This document shows positions 39,160 through 47,637 of a stretch of 49,015 bases of DNA, piece by piece. The stretch lies in IMG/VR virus record IMGVR_UViG_3300021589_000001, positions 1 through 49,015 of that record. One strand, given 5' to 3'. How positions within the stretch are numbered: position 1 is the stretch's first letter; each line of letters begins with the position of its first letter. The translations under genes were made by a program, and so were the position numbers. The stretch is from a virus. Below the pieces are notes generated by a model. The model searched no databases, was not told the DNA's origin, and saw only the letters and a list, made by a program, of their open reading frames with translations.

Positions 39160-40746
39160 ATGGCAGAAGAGATACCGGTGAGGATACGATTCACACTGGT
39201 TGGTACACGGGCAGTAGCTAAGGCTGTAAAGGAGCTAAAGGGACTCGAGGCTGTTCAGCGAGTGACAAAGAGGACGATGATTGCGAACACCCGGGCTGGT
39301 CGTGTGTATACTACGGTGTTGCAGGCAAGTGGTAAGATTCCGGCAAAGGCATATGAAGAGCAGAGTGCTGCGGTAAAGAACGTAGTAGATAAGATTTCTC
39401 GGTGGAAGTCGGTAACAAGTGCTGCCTACGACATAGTAGAACGTTCAGCACCGGTGTATGGACGATTGGAAGCAGCGATGGCTGGGTTACGGGGTGCAGC
39501 AGGTGCATTGTTACCGATGGCCCGGCGTCTACGAGCGGCTGCCTGGAGTGTGACCTGGGCAGCGATGAGTATGCTGGGTGTGTTCTTTGGTGGCTTTACG
39601 ACGGTGAGGATGTTCAGGCGTGGCATCGAATTGTTGTTGAGGCCACTAAGTGATTTGACCAGTGCGGGTGAGACACTGGCGAAGGCATATGCGTTTGGGC
39701 TCGCGGTGGGTATAGGGCCATTTGCCGCAGGCATGTTGGATTTGGGTGACTTGATTTCGAGGTTACCAGGGGCATGGATGAATTTGCAGGCGGTGGTCAA
39801 TGGATTTAAGGCTCTATTGATTGCGGTCGCCATAGAGGTGTTCACCAATGAGAAGTTGATGACGGCCTTAGGTAGTGTGTTAGAGTCACTTGCCCGGTTA
39901 GTACCTGTGGCTGTGGAAGCACTGGTACCCATGGTTGTAGGTGCTGCAAATGTTGGTGTAGCGATTGCTGAGAATGTGGACAAGGTTAAGAAGTGGATAG
40001 AGCAGTGGCGAGATGTCATTGATACCATATTGAGGGCCGGGGTTTTCATCATGGGTCTGGCGTTCAGGATGATGGGACTTGGTGACATGTTTGATAGGTT
40101 AACCAAGGGTATTGAGCGTCAGGACAGTGCTTGGGGTCGTTTTGGTGCGAGGTTAGCGGTAGTAGGGGGCGGTTTAGTAGTTACGAGTCTGACAGCTGCA
40201 ATATTGTTGCCTATATTGTCGGTGTTCCAGTCGATAGTGTTGGCGGCGGCCGCGGCATTGTATGTGGCACATGGGGCGTGTCTCGCGGGGAGTATGGGAT
40301 TGAAGTTGCTGATGAGGTCGTGGTGGACAGCGAGGATTGCGGGTATGAGGTTTAAGTTGATGTTGATTAGGCAAACACTGGTGCTGATTAAGAATAGGAT
40401 TGCAGCGTGGTTGTCGGCGGCAGCACATAGTAGGTTGGCGATGGCGTTTATGAGGACACGGGTGGGTGCTTTGTTGGCGTCGGTCGGTGTGAAGATTTTG
40501 AATATGGGGTTATGGAAGACAATTATGTTAGTAGCTTTGTTGACGGCAGGCCTGACATTGTTATTGGGACTCATTACTTCGCTGGGTGCAGCAGCAATTG
40601 CCCCAGGGGTCACGGGTGGTGGGCCACAGATTGTAGAGTCGCAGACGGTGTATCAGAGTGTGATGATAGGGACGGTAGAGAAGACGGCAGATGTAGATGA
40701 GGCTGTGGATGAGTTGGCGCGGTTGAGGTACGGAAGATACAGATAG
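39160..40746 (+). CDS. Tape measure protein
   Basis: 528 residues, short for the family, so a short tail (by the usual 1.5 Å per residue rule, under 100 nm). Basic helical N-terminus (ARTRAVAKAVKELKGLEAV-like start), then long hydrophobic helices: AAWSVTWAAMSMLGVFFGGF, LAVVGGGLVVTSLTAAILL, IMLVALLTAGLTLLLGLITS. Starts right after the T frame (TGAGCTATG). It scaffolds tail length and probably enters the host membrane during DNA delivery. Confidence 0.75.
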   Translation: MAEEIPVRIRFTLVGTRAVAKAVKELKGLEAVQRVTKRTMIANTRAGRVYTTVLQASGKIPAKAYEEQSAAVKNVVDKISRWKSVTSAAYDIVERSAPVYGRLEAAMAGLRGAAGALLPMARRLRAAAWSVTWAAMSMLGVFFGGFTTVRMFRRGIELLLRPLSDLTSAGETLAKAYAFGLAVGIGPFAAGMLDLGDLISRLPGAWMNLQAVVNGFKALLIAVAIEVFTNEKLMTALGSVLESLARLVPVAVEALVPMVVGAANVGVAIAENVDKVKKWIEQWRDVIDTILRAGVFIMGLAFRMMGLGDMFDRLTKGIERQDSAWGRFGARLAVVGGGLVVTSLTAAILLPILSVFQSIVLAAAAALYVAHGACLAGSMGLKLLMRSWWTARIAGMRFKLMLIRQTLVLIKNRIAAWLSAAAHSRLAMAFMRTRVGALLASVGVKILNMGLWKTIMLVALLTAGLTLLLGLITSLGAAAIAPGVTGGGPQIVESQTVYQSVMIGTVEKTADVDEAVDELARLRYGRYR

Positions 40747-40756
40747 GAGGTGAGCT

Positions 40757-41101
40757 ATGGGTTTTACACTGACGGATGGGGTGAATACGGTTGAGTTGAA
40801 GGCACGGAATATAATGAGGCGCAAGAAGTGGAGGTTGCAGAACATTCCGCTGATGCAGCAGAACCCGTATTGTTTTGATTTGGGGTTGGAAACTGATGAG
40901 GTGGAGGTTGTGTGTTATTTGGACCAGAGTACCTATGATACGTTGATGGTGATGACGAATCCGGTGGAGGTGCAGAACTCGAGTTATCCGGAGTTGCCGA
41001 ACGACAAATATAGGATGGAGAAGGTACAGGCGAATAGGAAGGCGGGGTGGGTAAAGTGGAGGGAGTGTACGTTGACGTTGTTGAGGGATTATTGGGCGTG
41101 A
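40757..41101 (+). CDS. Distal-tail-type protein (probable)
   Basis: 114 residues, MGFTLTDGVNTVELKARNI, WRLQNIPLMQQNPYCFDLG, VEVVCYLDQSTYDTLMV and VKWRECTLTLLRDYW. A small beta-rich protein directly after the tape measure gene, the usual place of Dit or tail tip proteins. TAGGAGGTGAG upstream. Confidence 0.55.
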   Translation: MGFTLTDGVNTVELKARNIMRRKKWRLQNIPLMQQNPYCFDLGLETDEVEVVCYLDQSTYDTLMVMTNPVEVQNSSYPELPNDKYRMEKVQANRKAGWVKWRECTLTLLRDYWA

Positions 41102-41104
41102 GCT

Positions 41105-42826
41105 ATGACGTGGGTAGTTAAGATAGCTGGGTCTGAGGTTCCGGTTTCAGATTTGAGGGTGGATTTGAATTTGACGAGGCTGAACTCTGCGAGGTTAGTG
41201 TTACCTATTACTGTTACCCCGCAGTTGTTTCAGGAGGTTGAGATATGGTGGGATTCGAGTTTGATTTTTGAGGGCTTTGTGACACGGAGGAAAAAGCACC
41301 AGGAGAAGTATTGGGAAGTGGAGTGCCAGGAGTTGGCTTGGGAACTGGAACGCCATTTGGTCATGAGTGGACATAAGAGTAAGATTAAGGTGGAGGTAGA
41401 GAACAATGGTAATAAGTTGGAGGATTATCCTATCTATGTGCCGATATACTGGGAGGAGGGGATGGATGAGAATTTTGGGGACTTGTTATTCGCAGACGAC
41501 CAAAATAATGTGTTGCCACACTGGATTGAGGAGTATGTGGCAGGGAGTTGGGCAGGCGTATGGGTAAAGTGTAAGGAAATACCGCCTGGGGTGTCATATG
41601 TGTGGTGTTATTTTAAGACGGAGGCACCGGCAGGAGGTATCGGAAATGGAAGTGCAGTATTCCCGGTGTTCATAGATTGTGAGTCAGGGTCACCGGAGGA
41701 TTGGTTCTTGGCACAGAGTTACTTCATGCCTAATGTAGAGTTTGTTGATGGACATTTGAAGGTTAGTTTTGTGGATGCGGCAGACTATACGTTGGTTACG
41801 GTAAAGGGGTATAGCGGGACGAATTATGCGTTAGAGGCGGATGTCAAGGTGGAGGGTGACATGGATGTAGGCATGATGGTGAGGCGGGAGAACTTGACAG
41901 CGATGTATGGGTACTTTGCGATGTGGCCAGGGCTCGGGGAGTTGAGGGCTGAACACATGGCGGGTTATAAGACGCTGTGTTCAGGGCCATCGTATGCGGT
42001 GAATGACTGGTACAAGTGGTCATTTAGGGTGTGTGGTCAGGAGCTGCAAGGAGTACATGAGAGTGGTGTGATATGTAATGGGGAGAGCGGGGACTTTAGC
42101 CAAGGATACTGTGGGTTCGTGTTACAGCCTCACGAGCTGAGTGCAGTGTTGTGGGTCGATAGGGTGAGGGTTAGACCATATGCATTGCCGGAACCGTGGG
42201 TAACACCTTTGGGGTCAGAAGCGGCGGAAGGTTCACCATTTAGTTTGGAGACGACGTTCGAAGGCAAGATGGCCAGCCAGATTGTGAGCGCGGTGGCAGG
42301 GCCACTAGGATGGACTGTGGGCGATGACTTTGTCGATATGACGATTGAGAAGTTTACGGTGAAGGACGACAATGTGTTGGATGTGGTGACAAAGTTGGCG
42401 CGGGAGTACATGGAGAAGGAAATTTGGTTTGGTCCGGGGCGTAAGATTAATATTGCGGACGCAAGGTCGGGCGATGCGGTGCAGGTTGCGGAACTTCATG
42501 TGGTTGCAGATGTTGAGGATGGGACAACGCAGTGTGATGGTGTAGTGGTGAGGGGACAGGGAAATGTGACTGGGGTAGCAGGGAATCCGGCGGGCAAATG
42601 TACGTTGTTGCATGATATGAGGATTAAGACGGTGGAGGATGCGAATGCGTTTGCGGCACGAGAACTTGCGTTGCGTAACACCCCGGTGCCGTGGATTGAG
42701 GCTACGACGACGTTGAGGGAGTTGAAGGAAGCGATGAAGGTGGATGTACCGGGTCATAGTGTGTATAAGGTGGAGCAGGTAATCTTGGATGTGAGAGGGG
42801 CACAATTGAAGTTGGTAGGTGTGTAA
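41105..42826 (+). CDS. Tail hub protein with inserted DUF2341 domain
   Basis: 573 residues. The N-terminal ~85 (VVKIAGSEVPVSDLRVDLN, LVLPITVTPQLFQEVEIWW, FEGFVTRRKKHQEKYWEVE) and the part after ~380 (FEGKMASQIVSAVAGPLGW, FTVKDDNVLDVVTKLAREY, GRKINIADARSGDAVQV) look like one gp27/gp44-type tail hub. Between them lies an insert: IKVEVENNGNKLEDYPIYV, DDQNNVLPHWIEEYVAG and a VWCYF end form a DUF2341 domain, followed by a jelly-roll-like segment to ~370. The insert resembles the fibre protein at 24903. It would place a binding domain on the tail tip. Confidence 0.65.
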   Translation: MTWVVKIAGSEVPVSDLRVDLNLTRLNSARLVLPITVTPQLFQEVEIWWDSSLIFEGFVTRRKKHQEKYWEVECQELAWELERHLVMSGHKSKIKVEVENNGNKLEDYPIYVPIYWEEGMDENFGDLLFADDQNNVLPHWIEEYVAGSWAGVWVKCKEIPPGVSYVWCYFKTEAPAGGIGNGSAVFPVFIDCESGSPEDWFLAQSYFMPNVEFVDGHLKVSFVDAADYTLVTVKGYSGTNYALEADVKVEGDMDVGMMVRRENLTAMYGYFAMWPGLGELRAEHMAGYKTLCSGPSYAVNDWYKWSFRVCGQELQGVHESGVICNGESGDFSQGYCGFVLQPHELSAVLWVDRVRVRPYALPEPWVTPLGSEAAEGSPFSLETTFEGKMASQIVSAVAGPLGWTVGDDFVDMTIEKFTVKDDNVLDVVTKLAREYMEKEIWFGPGRKINIADARSGDAVQVAELHVVADVEDGTTQCDGVVVRGQGNVTGVAGNPAGKCTLLHDMRIKTVEDANAFAARELALRNTPVPWIEATTTLRELKEAMKVDVPGHSVYKVEQVILDVRGAQLKLVGV

Positions 42827-43005
42827 TGATGTTGGACTTTAAGTGGTTTATTAGGGATTTGGAAGTAAAGGAAGGTGAGGGCGCTAAGGTACCGGCAGGA
42901 GTACATGAGGTGGTTGTGTTGTATGATGATGAGGAACTGGTAATTAAGGGTGAGCTGGTTGTTGAGGGAGAGTTGATAGTGTTGAAAAGGGATGTACTAT
43001 GTTAG
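42826..43005 (+). CDS. 59-residue beta-rich protein
   Basis: Frame MMLDFKWFIRDLEVKEGEG, then VPAGVHEVVVLYDDEELVIK to LIVLKRDVLC. The first ATG overlaps the stop of the tail hub gene (TAATG) and the stop lies in the ribosome site of the next gene. It is a small virion or tail accessory protein. Function unknown. Confidence 0.6.
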   Translation: MMLDFKWFIRDLEVKEGEGAKVPAGVHEVVVLYDDEELVIKGELVVEGELIVLKRDVLC

Positions 43006-43017
43006 GAGGTGGGTAGT

Positions 43018-43548
43018 ATGGCTATACCGACTCGGGTTGTAGCGGTTGGGAATAAGCCTCGGTTGGTGTTACATGGGACAGAGGAAAATGGGAAGGTGAT
43101 ATCAATTGTGGAGGACACAGGGGTCATACAGGTGTACGATGAGAGTGCAGAAGCAGTGATTACAACGTTGGACAAGCTCAGGCAGGTTGTGAGCATGGTC
43201 CGGATACCGGAGTGTGGTGCTGCGAGTGATACCTGGGAAAGGGCAGTGTTGTATGCGTGGGAAGATTTGGAAGTAATCGAAGCTGGTATTGTGCCGGATG
43301 TGTCTTTTGGACAGACCGATAATTATGCGACGTTGTCAGTGGTGAATAAGGGAGCTGATGGAAGTGGCAATACGGAGTTGTGTAGCAAGGCGTTTGATTC
43401 GGCAGTGAGTGCCTATGTGTTCACGAGCTTTGGTACAATCAGTAATGGGAGTGTGAGTGAAGGTGAAGTGTTGGCGCTGAAGAAGGAAGTCACGGGGAAC
43501 GGGCAGCAGGTTCCGACGAGTGCGATTGTGTTGGTGGTGAAGGTGTAA
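43018..43548 (+). CDS. Tail-tip accessory protein, unknown
   Basis: 176 residues from ATG 43018, eight bases behind GGAGGT; a GTG at 43009 lies inside that site. VAVGNKPRLVLHGTEENGKV, VISIVEDTGVIQVYDESAEA and GSVSEGEVLALKKEVTG are strand-rich. It lies between tail hub and holin-like gene. No family recognised. Confidence 0.6.
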   Translation: MAIPTRVVAVGNKPRLVLHGTEENGKVISIVEDTGVIQVYDESAEAVITTLDKLRQVVSMVRIPECGAASDTWERAVLYAWEDLEVIEAGIVPDVSFGQTDNYATLSVVNKGADGSGNTELCSKAFDSAVSAYVFTSFGTISNGSVSEGEVLALKKEVTGNGQQVPTSAIVLVVKV

Positions 43549-43551
43549 GCT

Positions 43552-43773
43552 ATGGATGATGAGGACTGTATATTTGAGAGGTTGGTGGAGTTAGAGAAGT
43601 CATGTGCACGGATGTCACAGAAGCTGGAAGATATGGAACAGTGGATGCAAGTGATGTGTAAGAAGATTGATGAGGCAAAGGAACTGACGGAGGCAAGGTT
43701 CAAGTTTATGTTGCGGATGCTGGTGCTTGTGATGACGACATTTGCTTCGGTGGTTGTGGCTGTTGTGATATGA
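43552..43773 (+). CDS. XhlA/holin-like coiled-coil membrane protein
   Basis: 73 residues: an acidic coiled coil (FERLVELEKSCARMSQKLED, VMCKKIDEAKELTEARF) followed by one C-terminal membrane span (MLRMLVLVMTTFASVVVAVV). This is the layout of XhlA-type haemolysin/holin-associated proteins next to lysis genes. No endolysin was recognised nearby. Starts after TAAGCT without a strong ribosome site. Confidence 0.6.
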   Translation: MDDEDCIFERLVELEKSCARMSQKLEDMEQWMQVMCKKIDEAKELTEARFKFMLRMLVLVMTTFASVVVAVVI

Positions 43774-44729
43774 CGATAATAGCGAATAGGGTAGAGCGGG
43801 CACGGTTTGATTTGGATAGGGTACACTTTAAGTTACGACCTACACCACTGGCACCGGGGTACTACGCTATAGTAGGAGTTGGCTATGGTGCTAAGTTAAA
43901 GGGGTACAGGTACATTGGACCTGTGTTTCCCTATGACCATTGTTGGGAGCAATGTGATGAGATAGTGACAGGTTTGACAACGTCTTACGATGCAGGACGC
44001 CCAACGGTTTTTTGGAAGGACGGCAATTTGCGTTTAATTGTGGGGTATGCAGCAACGGGTATATCAGCTTTTTCATGGGTGTGGAACAAGTGGGTAGCGG
44101 ACAGTGCGTTGTTACAAGGGTTGAATTGTCCTCAGGACCCAGACCACCCGGAACACACCATGGAGTGGTGGTGGCCAGGACCAAGGGTGTTTTGGATGGA
44201 GGGCGAGCTGTATATTTTGGTGAGTTGTCAATGGTTGTGGTATAATCCGGAAGATGATTGGCATTATGGACCTTGTAGATTTGTAGGTCTGAAATGGAAA
44301 GATAATCAATGGGTGGATTGTTGGGAGATTACAGAAGGATTACCGGTGGTTGGTTCAGTAGATGAACATGCTTGTGGGCCATGGAGCCAATATATGTTTG
44401 ACTTGATGTGGTGGGGTGGAGTGTTGAGGATGATTTGTTGTCAAAGAGATTATTGTTGTACTGATATGTATTATTGGGATACTGACCAGCAGAAATGGGT
44501 CAGGGACTATGAACATGAGAACGGGCTTTGGGACCATGGGGGCGGCAGTCACGGTGTAGATATCGGTTTTGGGTTGTTTGAGTTGGAGGGTGGAGTGTAT
44601 GTTTTGGATTCGAGTTTTCTGAGTGATGCGAAGGAGTGGGTGGATGACCATTGGGAGAGCTCAGATATGTGGAATGGGATAGACCAGGACCATGATATGC
44701 CATGGCCAACGATATTTAGGGTGAGGTAG
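43770..44729 (+). CDS. Trp/Cys-rich beta-propeller-like fibre protein
   Basis: 319 residues. Repeated units of about 50-60 residues such as GRPTVFWKDGNLRLIVGYA, GPRVFWMEGELYILVSCQW, LMWWGGVLRMICCQRDY and GLFELEGGVYVLDSSF read like blades of a propeller (WxxGxLxLIV motif). It is exceptionally rich in Trp and Cys. Last gene of the late arm, where receptor-binding proteins are common. The start overlaps the upstream stop (ATGA). Confidence 0.6.
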   Translation: MTIIANRVERARFDLDRVHFKLRPTPLAPGYYAIVGVGYGAKLKGYRYIGPVFPYDHCWEQCDEIVTGLTTSYDAGRPTVFWKDGNLRLIVGYAATGISAFSWVWNKWVADSALLQGLNCPQDPDHPEHTMEWWWPGPRVFWMEGELYILVSCQWLWYNPEDDWHYGPCRFVGLKWKDNQWVDCWEITEGLPVVGSVDEHACGPWSQYMFDLMWWGGVLRMICCQRDYCCTDMYYWDTDQQKWVRDYEHENGLWDHGGGSHGVDIGFGLFELEGGVYVLDSSFLSDAKEWVDDHWESSDMWNGIDQDHDMPWPTIFRVR

Positions 44730-44797
44730 GGAGGAGTACAGAAGTTAGGACGTGAGGAGGAATAGAGATGAGTTGCTACCTCATATCATCAGTACGC
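44730..44797. other. Convergence point of the two transcription arms
   Basis: The last plus-strand gene ends at 44729 and the last minus-strand gene at 44798. The 68 bases hold GAGGAGG and an ATG at 44768 whose frame runs over the RHH gene and is not accepted. No clear terminator hairpin was found. Confidence 0.6.
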
Positions 44798-45385
44798 TTA
44801 GTCCCATGGCCTCATATACTCCTTGAGCCGTGCCAAATGCCTCTCCAAATCAAAGTCCTCAAACTCCTTCCTAATCTCCTTAATGACCTCACCCGCCGAC
44901 TGCTCTACTACTGCCCTATCAAACCCACTATCCACACAAACCTTATTCAACGCAATAAACAGCTCACTCAACCTATTCGCCCTGCGCACCAGCCGCTCCT
45001 GCTCTTCCAGCTCCGCCAAATGTGCCTCCACCCTCTCCAAATACTCCTCATTCGCCCGTATCTCCTCCTTCAAATCTGCAATCCTCTTCCTCAGCCTCAA
45101 AACCTGGTCCCTCGTCTCCTCCAGCTCCATCAACGCAACCAACGACCTCTCCCCCTGGTACAAAGCAATCCTCAGCGCCTCCGTAAACAGCCTCGACCTA
45201 TTTATCCCCTTCTTCTTCGCCAACTCCAACAGCTCGGGGTCACTCACATACACACTGACCCACGGATTTGCCGGTCGCCTTGTCCGTATGCCTAACTCCC
45301 CAACCGGTCCTGTCACCAATTCCTCATGGGTCTCGGGGCGTTGGCACTGTGGGTGTTGTTCATTCCCCTCGTCATCCGCCGCCAT
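44798..45385 (-). CDS. Ribbon-helix-helix/coiled-coil regulator
   Basis: 195 residues. Residues ~40-75 (VSVYVSDPELLELAKKKGIN, RSRLFTEALRIAL) fit a ribbon-helix-helix DNA-binding domain: one strand and two helices. A long coiled coil follows (TRDQVLRLRKRIADLKEEIR, LERVEAHLAELEEQERLV). ATG 45385 follows AGGAGGTGATAG. It is cotranscribed with the replication helicase and could regulate the operon or bind the origin as a dimer. Confidence 0.7.
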   Translation of the reverse strand: MAADDEGNEQHPQCQRPETHEELVTGPVGELGIRTRRPANPWVSVYVSDPELLELAKKKGINRSRLFTEALRIALYQGERSLVALMELEETRDQVLRLRKRIADLKEEIRANEEYLERVEAHLAELEEQERLVRRANRLSELFIALNKVCVDSGFDRAVVEQSAGEVIKEIRKEFEDFDLERHLARLKEYMRPWD

Positions 45386-46515
45386 CACCTATCACCTCCT
45401 ACCAACACAACCTTTTCCTTCGTCATCCTTACCAACCTCATCCTTTCCATCAGCCTCAACGTCTCCACCAACTGCTGTAAATCCCACCCCAACATAAACG
45501 CATCCTGCATCAACTTACTCCTCGCGACCTCTCCCCCTGCATCCTCTATCAGCTTTATCACCTGCCTGAACTCACCACCTATACTAATCTGCCTCCTCCA
45601 TGCAATCTCCCTATTTACCAATGTCCTCGCACCCTCATCATCCATCGACACATACACCCTCTTCTCCACCCCCTTTAACAACGTCCATCCCAACAACAAC
45701 CTATCAAACAATGTCCCCTCAAACGGATAAATACCCAGCGCCTTATACTCCTCCAGCAACCCCTCATCAAACTCCAACTTCTCAATCGCCTTTATCTCCG
45801 CTTTCCACCGCTTCAGCTTCCGCCATAACTTCTCCAATTGCCCCTTATCCGGTGCGATACCCTTTGATTGATGCCATGCGGTTAGTAAGTTTTCTGCGTC
45901 CTGGCGGGAGGGCAGAAAGAGCAGGAAGCAGAACCGGCGGCCCATACCTGAGGTTAGGTCGTAGCGGGCAGGTTGAACACCACCCCATAGTGTGAACTGG
46001 GAGTTGTATTCGATTTTCCCGTGGGCCAGGCGTTTGTAGGCATAGCCGGAGTCGAGGAGAGAGAGGAGTTGGGTGTCCAGAAGTCCTGAGTGCTGGGTGT
46101 TCATCATACGGGTGATAGCACTGAACTCATCAACCCCAATTATCCCATCAGCATACTCCTTCGCGGCGCCCTCCTCCACACACACTACACCGTTTACATT
46201 ACCTATGGTACCTATCAGACCTGCCTCCGTCAATGTAGCCTCAAAGGTCTTTCGTACCGTATTACCAAGAATACAATAGGGCCCACGTATCATAGTTTCC
46301 AGAAAATAGGTCTTCATCCACCCTGGGGGCGCAACGAACAAAAGATGCAACCGCAGAGACGGCAAATTTCTGCCCTCGAAATAAATATGTTTCTTCTGGT
46401 TATGTAAGTTAAACAAGTGACACGCCACGCTACACATATAGAAGGGTGCGTAGGTCGAAGCCAGATATGTGTGTCTTTGTTCCAACTCCTCCAACACATC
46501 ATCCATTAACGTCAT
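45385..46515 (-). CDS. MCM-like AAA+ replicative helicase
   Basis: 376 residues. Walker A LLFVAPPGWMKTY (58-70), Walker B GIIGVDEFSAI (Asp129, Glu130), sensor-1 region TLWGGVQPARY, an arginine pair in GMGRRF (193-194) and a C-terminal winged helix (VIKLIEDAGGEVARSKLMQD). FEATLTEAGLIGTI and LLDTQLLSLLDSGYAYKRLA resemble the MCM helicase core. The cellular N-terminal MCM domain is missing. Part of the gene (about 45870-46120) has an inverted purine/pyrimidine bias. Starts behind AGGAGGTG. It indicates an archaeal replication style. Confidence 0.75.
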   Translation of the reverse strand: MTLMDDVLEELEQRHTYLASTYAPFYMCSVACHLFNLHNQKKHIYFEGRNLPSLRLHLLFVAPPGWMKTYFLETMIRGPYCILGNTVRKTFEATLTEAGLIGTIGNVNGVVCVEEGAAKEYADGIIGVDEFSAITRMMNTQHSGLLDTQLLSLLDSGYAYKRLAHGKIEYNSQFTLWGGVQPARYDLTSGMGRRFCFLLFLPSRQDAENLLTAWHQSKGIAPDKGQLEKLWRKLKRWKAEIKAIEKLEFDEGLLEEYKALGIYPFEGTLFDRLLLGWTLLKGVEKRVYVSMDDEGARTLVNREIAWRRQISIGGEFRQVIKLIEDAGGEVARSKLMQDAFMLGWDLQQLVETLRLMERMRLVRMTKEKVVLVGGDR

Positions 46516-46516
46516 C

Positions 46517-47011
46517 TTACCACACCTCCTCTCGAGTAAATTTCTGTAACACTCTCTCAGACATCAATAGTCTCCACTCTGTGAACGGAGGCTCAGTGCA
46601 CACCTTTCTTAGAGTTGCCCTGCGCTTGTTCTTAACCTTTTTCCACTTGAAGATATCCGCCCATACGATACCTTCTCTTTGGGAGTTCCATCCTTTAAGC
46701 TTCACATCATGTGCCTCCTTCAGCTTCACAGAGGCAAATCCGTCATCTCTCAACAATACGAAACAGTATAGTCCATGCTGGGCGCAAAGTTTTTCATGGT
46801 GTTCCTTTTTCACATAGAACAGTCCAACATGATAAGTGTTCCTATTATCATACTTAGCATATGCGTGTTCCGTCGTCGTTTTTACCTCCACCGGCCTACC
46901 TGAAAATTCGAAGTCATGAAAATCAGTGAACACGACGGGTCCTAACTGCTTCAGATACTGATAAGCTATCCACTCTCCAACTCTTCCTATTACCATAGAA
47001 CCCTTTAACAT
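46517..47011 (-). CDS. PD-(D/E)XK nuclease-like protein, paralogue of 9875-10369
   Basis: 164 residues. VIGRVGEWIAYQYLKQLGPV, FHDFEFSGRPVEVKTT and LYCFVLLRDDGFASVKL match the other copy in order and spacing; catalytic candidates are Glu in GRVGE, Asp in HDFEF and Glu-x-Lys. The two have diverged in the C-terminal third. It lies between the ERCC4-type nuclease and the helicase, which favours a role in processing branched or replication intermediates. A restriction-like role against unmodified host DNA is an alternative. Confidence 0.7.
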   Translation of the reverse strand: MLKGSMVIGRVGEWIAYQYLKQLGPVVFTDFHDFEFSGRPVEVKTTTEHAYAKYDNRNTYHVGLFYVKKEHHEKLCAQHGLYCFVLLRDDGFASVKLKEAHDVKLKGWNSQREGIVWADIFKWKKVKNKRRATLRKVCTEPPFTEWRLLMSERVLQKFTREEVW

Positions 47012-47015
47012 TTCC

Positions 47016-47636
47016 TCAGTACACCAACCTCCACCTCTTCACTCTCTCCTGCATCTCCACCAGCTTTTTATCCCCAATCCCATATACTTGCTTCAGCCTC
47101 TGTGGCCTCTTCTGTAGTGCCTCTACTACCCCCTCTAACCCCGCATAATTCCTCATCAAGTCCTCTGCCGTATGCAAACTAACCCCAAACAGCTTTGCCA
47201 CCAACACTGCCCCAGGTAACCTATGTGGTCTATCCACAGCTCCCTGTTCTACCTTCTTCATCCACTTTACCATTGCCCAACAACCGAACACAGGGTCCGC
47301 CTCATGTAGTACCCGATATCCCGGGTACCGCGCAAGTACCGAGGCTATTAGCCCTGCTACAGCCTCCTTAGGCTCACACGTTCCTACCACCAACAACATA
47401 TACTCCTTGTCTGTAGTCAGACCCTTGCCCAGCTGTTGGAACAACCTCCCCTGCTTAGAACTCTGCAACAAGTCCTGTGCCGTTTTCCTCTCACACACAG
47501 CATGCTTAGTAGCATAGTCTCCAATTTCTAACGCCACCTCATGCACCTCAAATCCCTCATACCTGGCTATCCTCGCCACAATCTCCCTATACTTTTGCTC
47601 CCTCGTATCCACATAGAGGACCGGGGCAGTTTTCAT
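47016..47636 (-). CDS. ERCC4/XPF-type nuclease with helix-hairpin-helix
   Basis: 206 residues. VLYVDTREQKYREIV (Asp10, Glu13), VALEIGDYA (Asp40) and CERKTAQDLL (Glu49-Arg-Lys51) are the ERCC4 motif series. The C-terminal part (HRLPGAVLVAKLFGVSLHT ... LKQVYGIGDKKLVEMQERV) holds tandem helix-hairpin-helix motifs, as in archaeal XPF/Hef-type and Mus81 nucleases. It cuts 3' flaps and stalled forks. ATG 47636 is placed 10 bases after GGGAGG; a TTG 9 bases upstream would lie against that site. Confidence 0.85.
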   Translation of the reverse strand: MKTAPVLYVDTREQKYREIVARIARYEGFEVHEVALEIGDYATKHAVCERKTAQDLLQSSKQGRLFQQLGKGLTTDKEYMLLVVGTCEPKEAVAGLIASVLARYPGYRVLHEADPVFGCWAMVKWMKKVEQGAVDRPHRLPGAVLVAKLFGVSLHTAEDLMRNYAGLEGVVEALQKRPQRLKQVYGIGDKKLVEMQERVKRWRLVY

Positions 47637-47637
47637 C

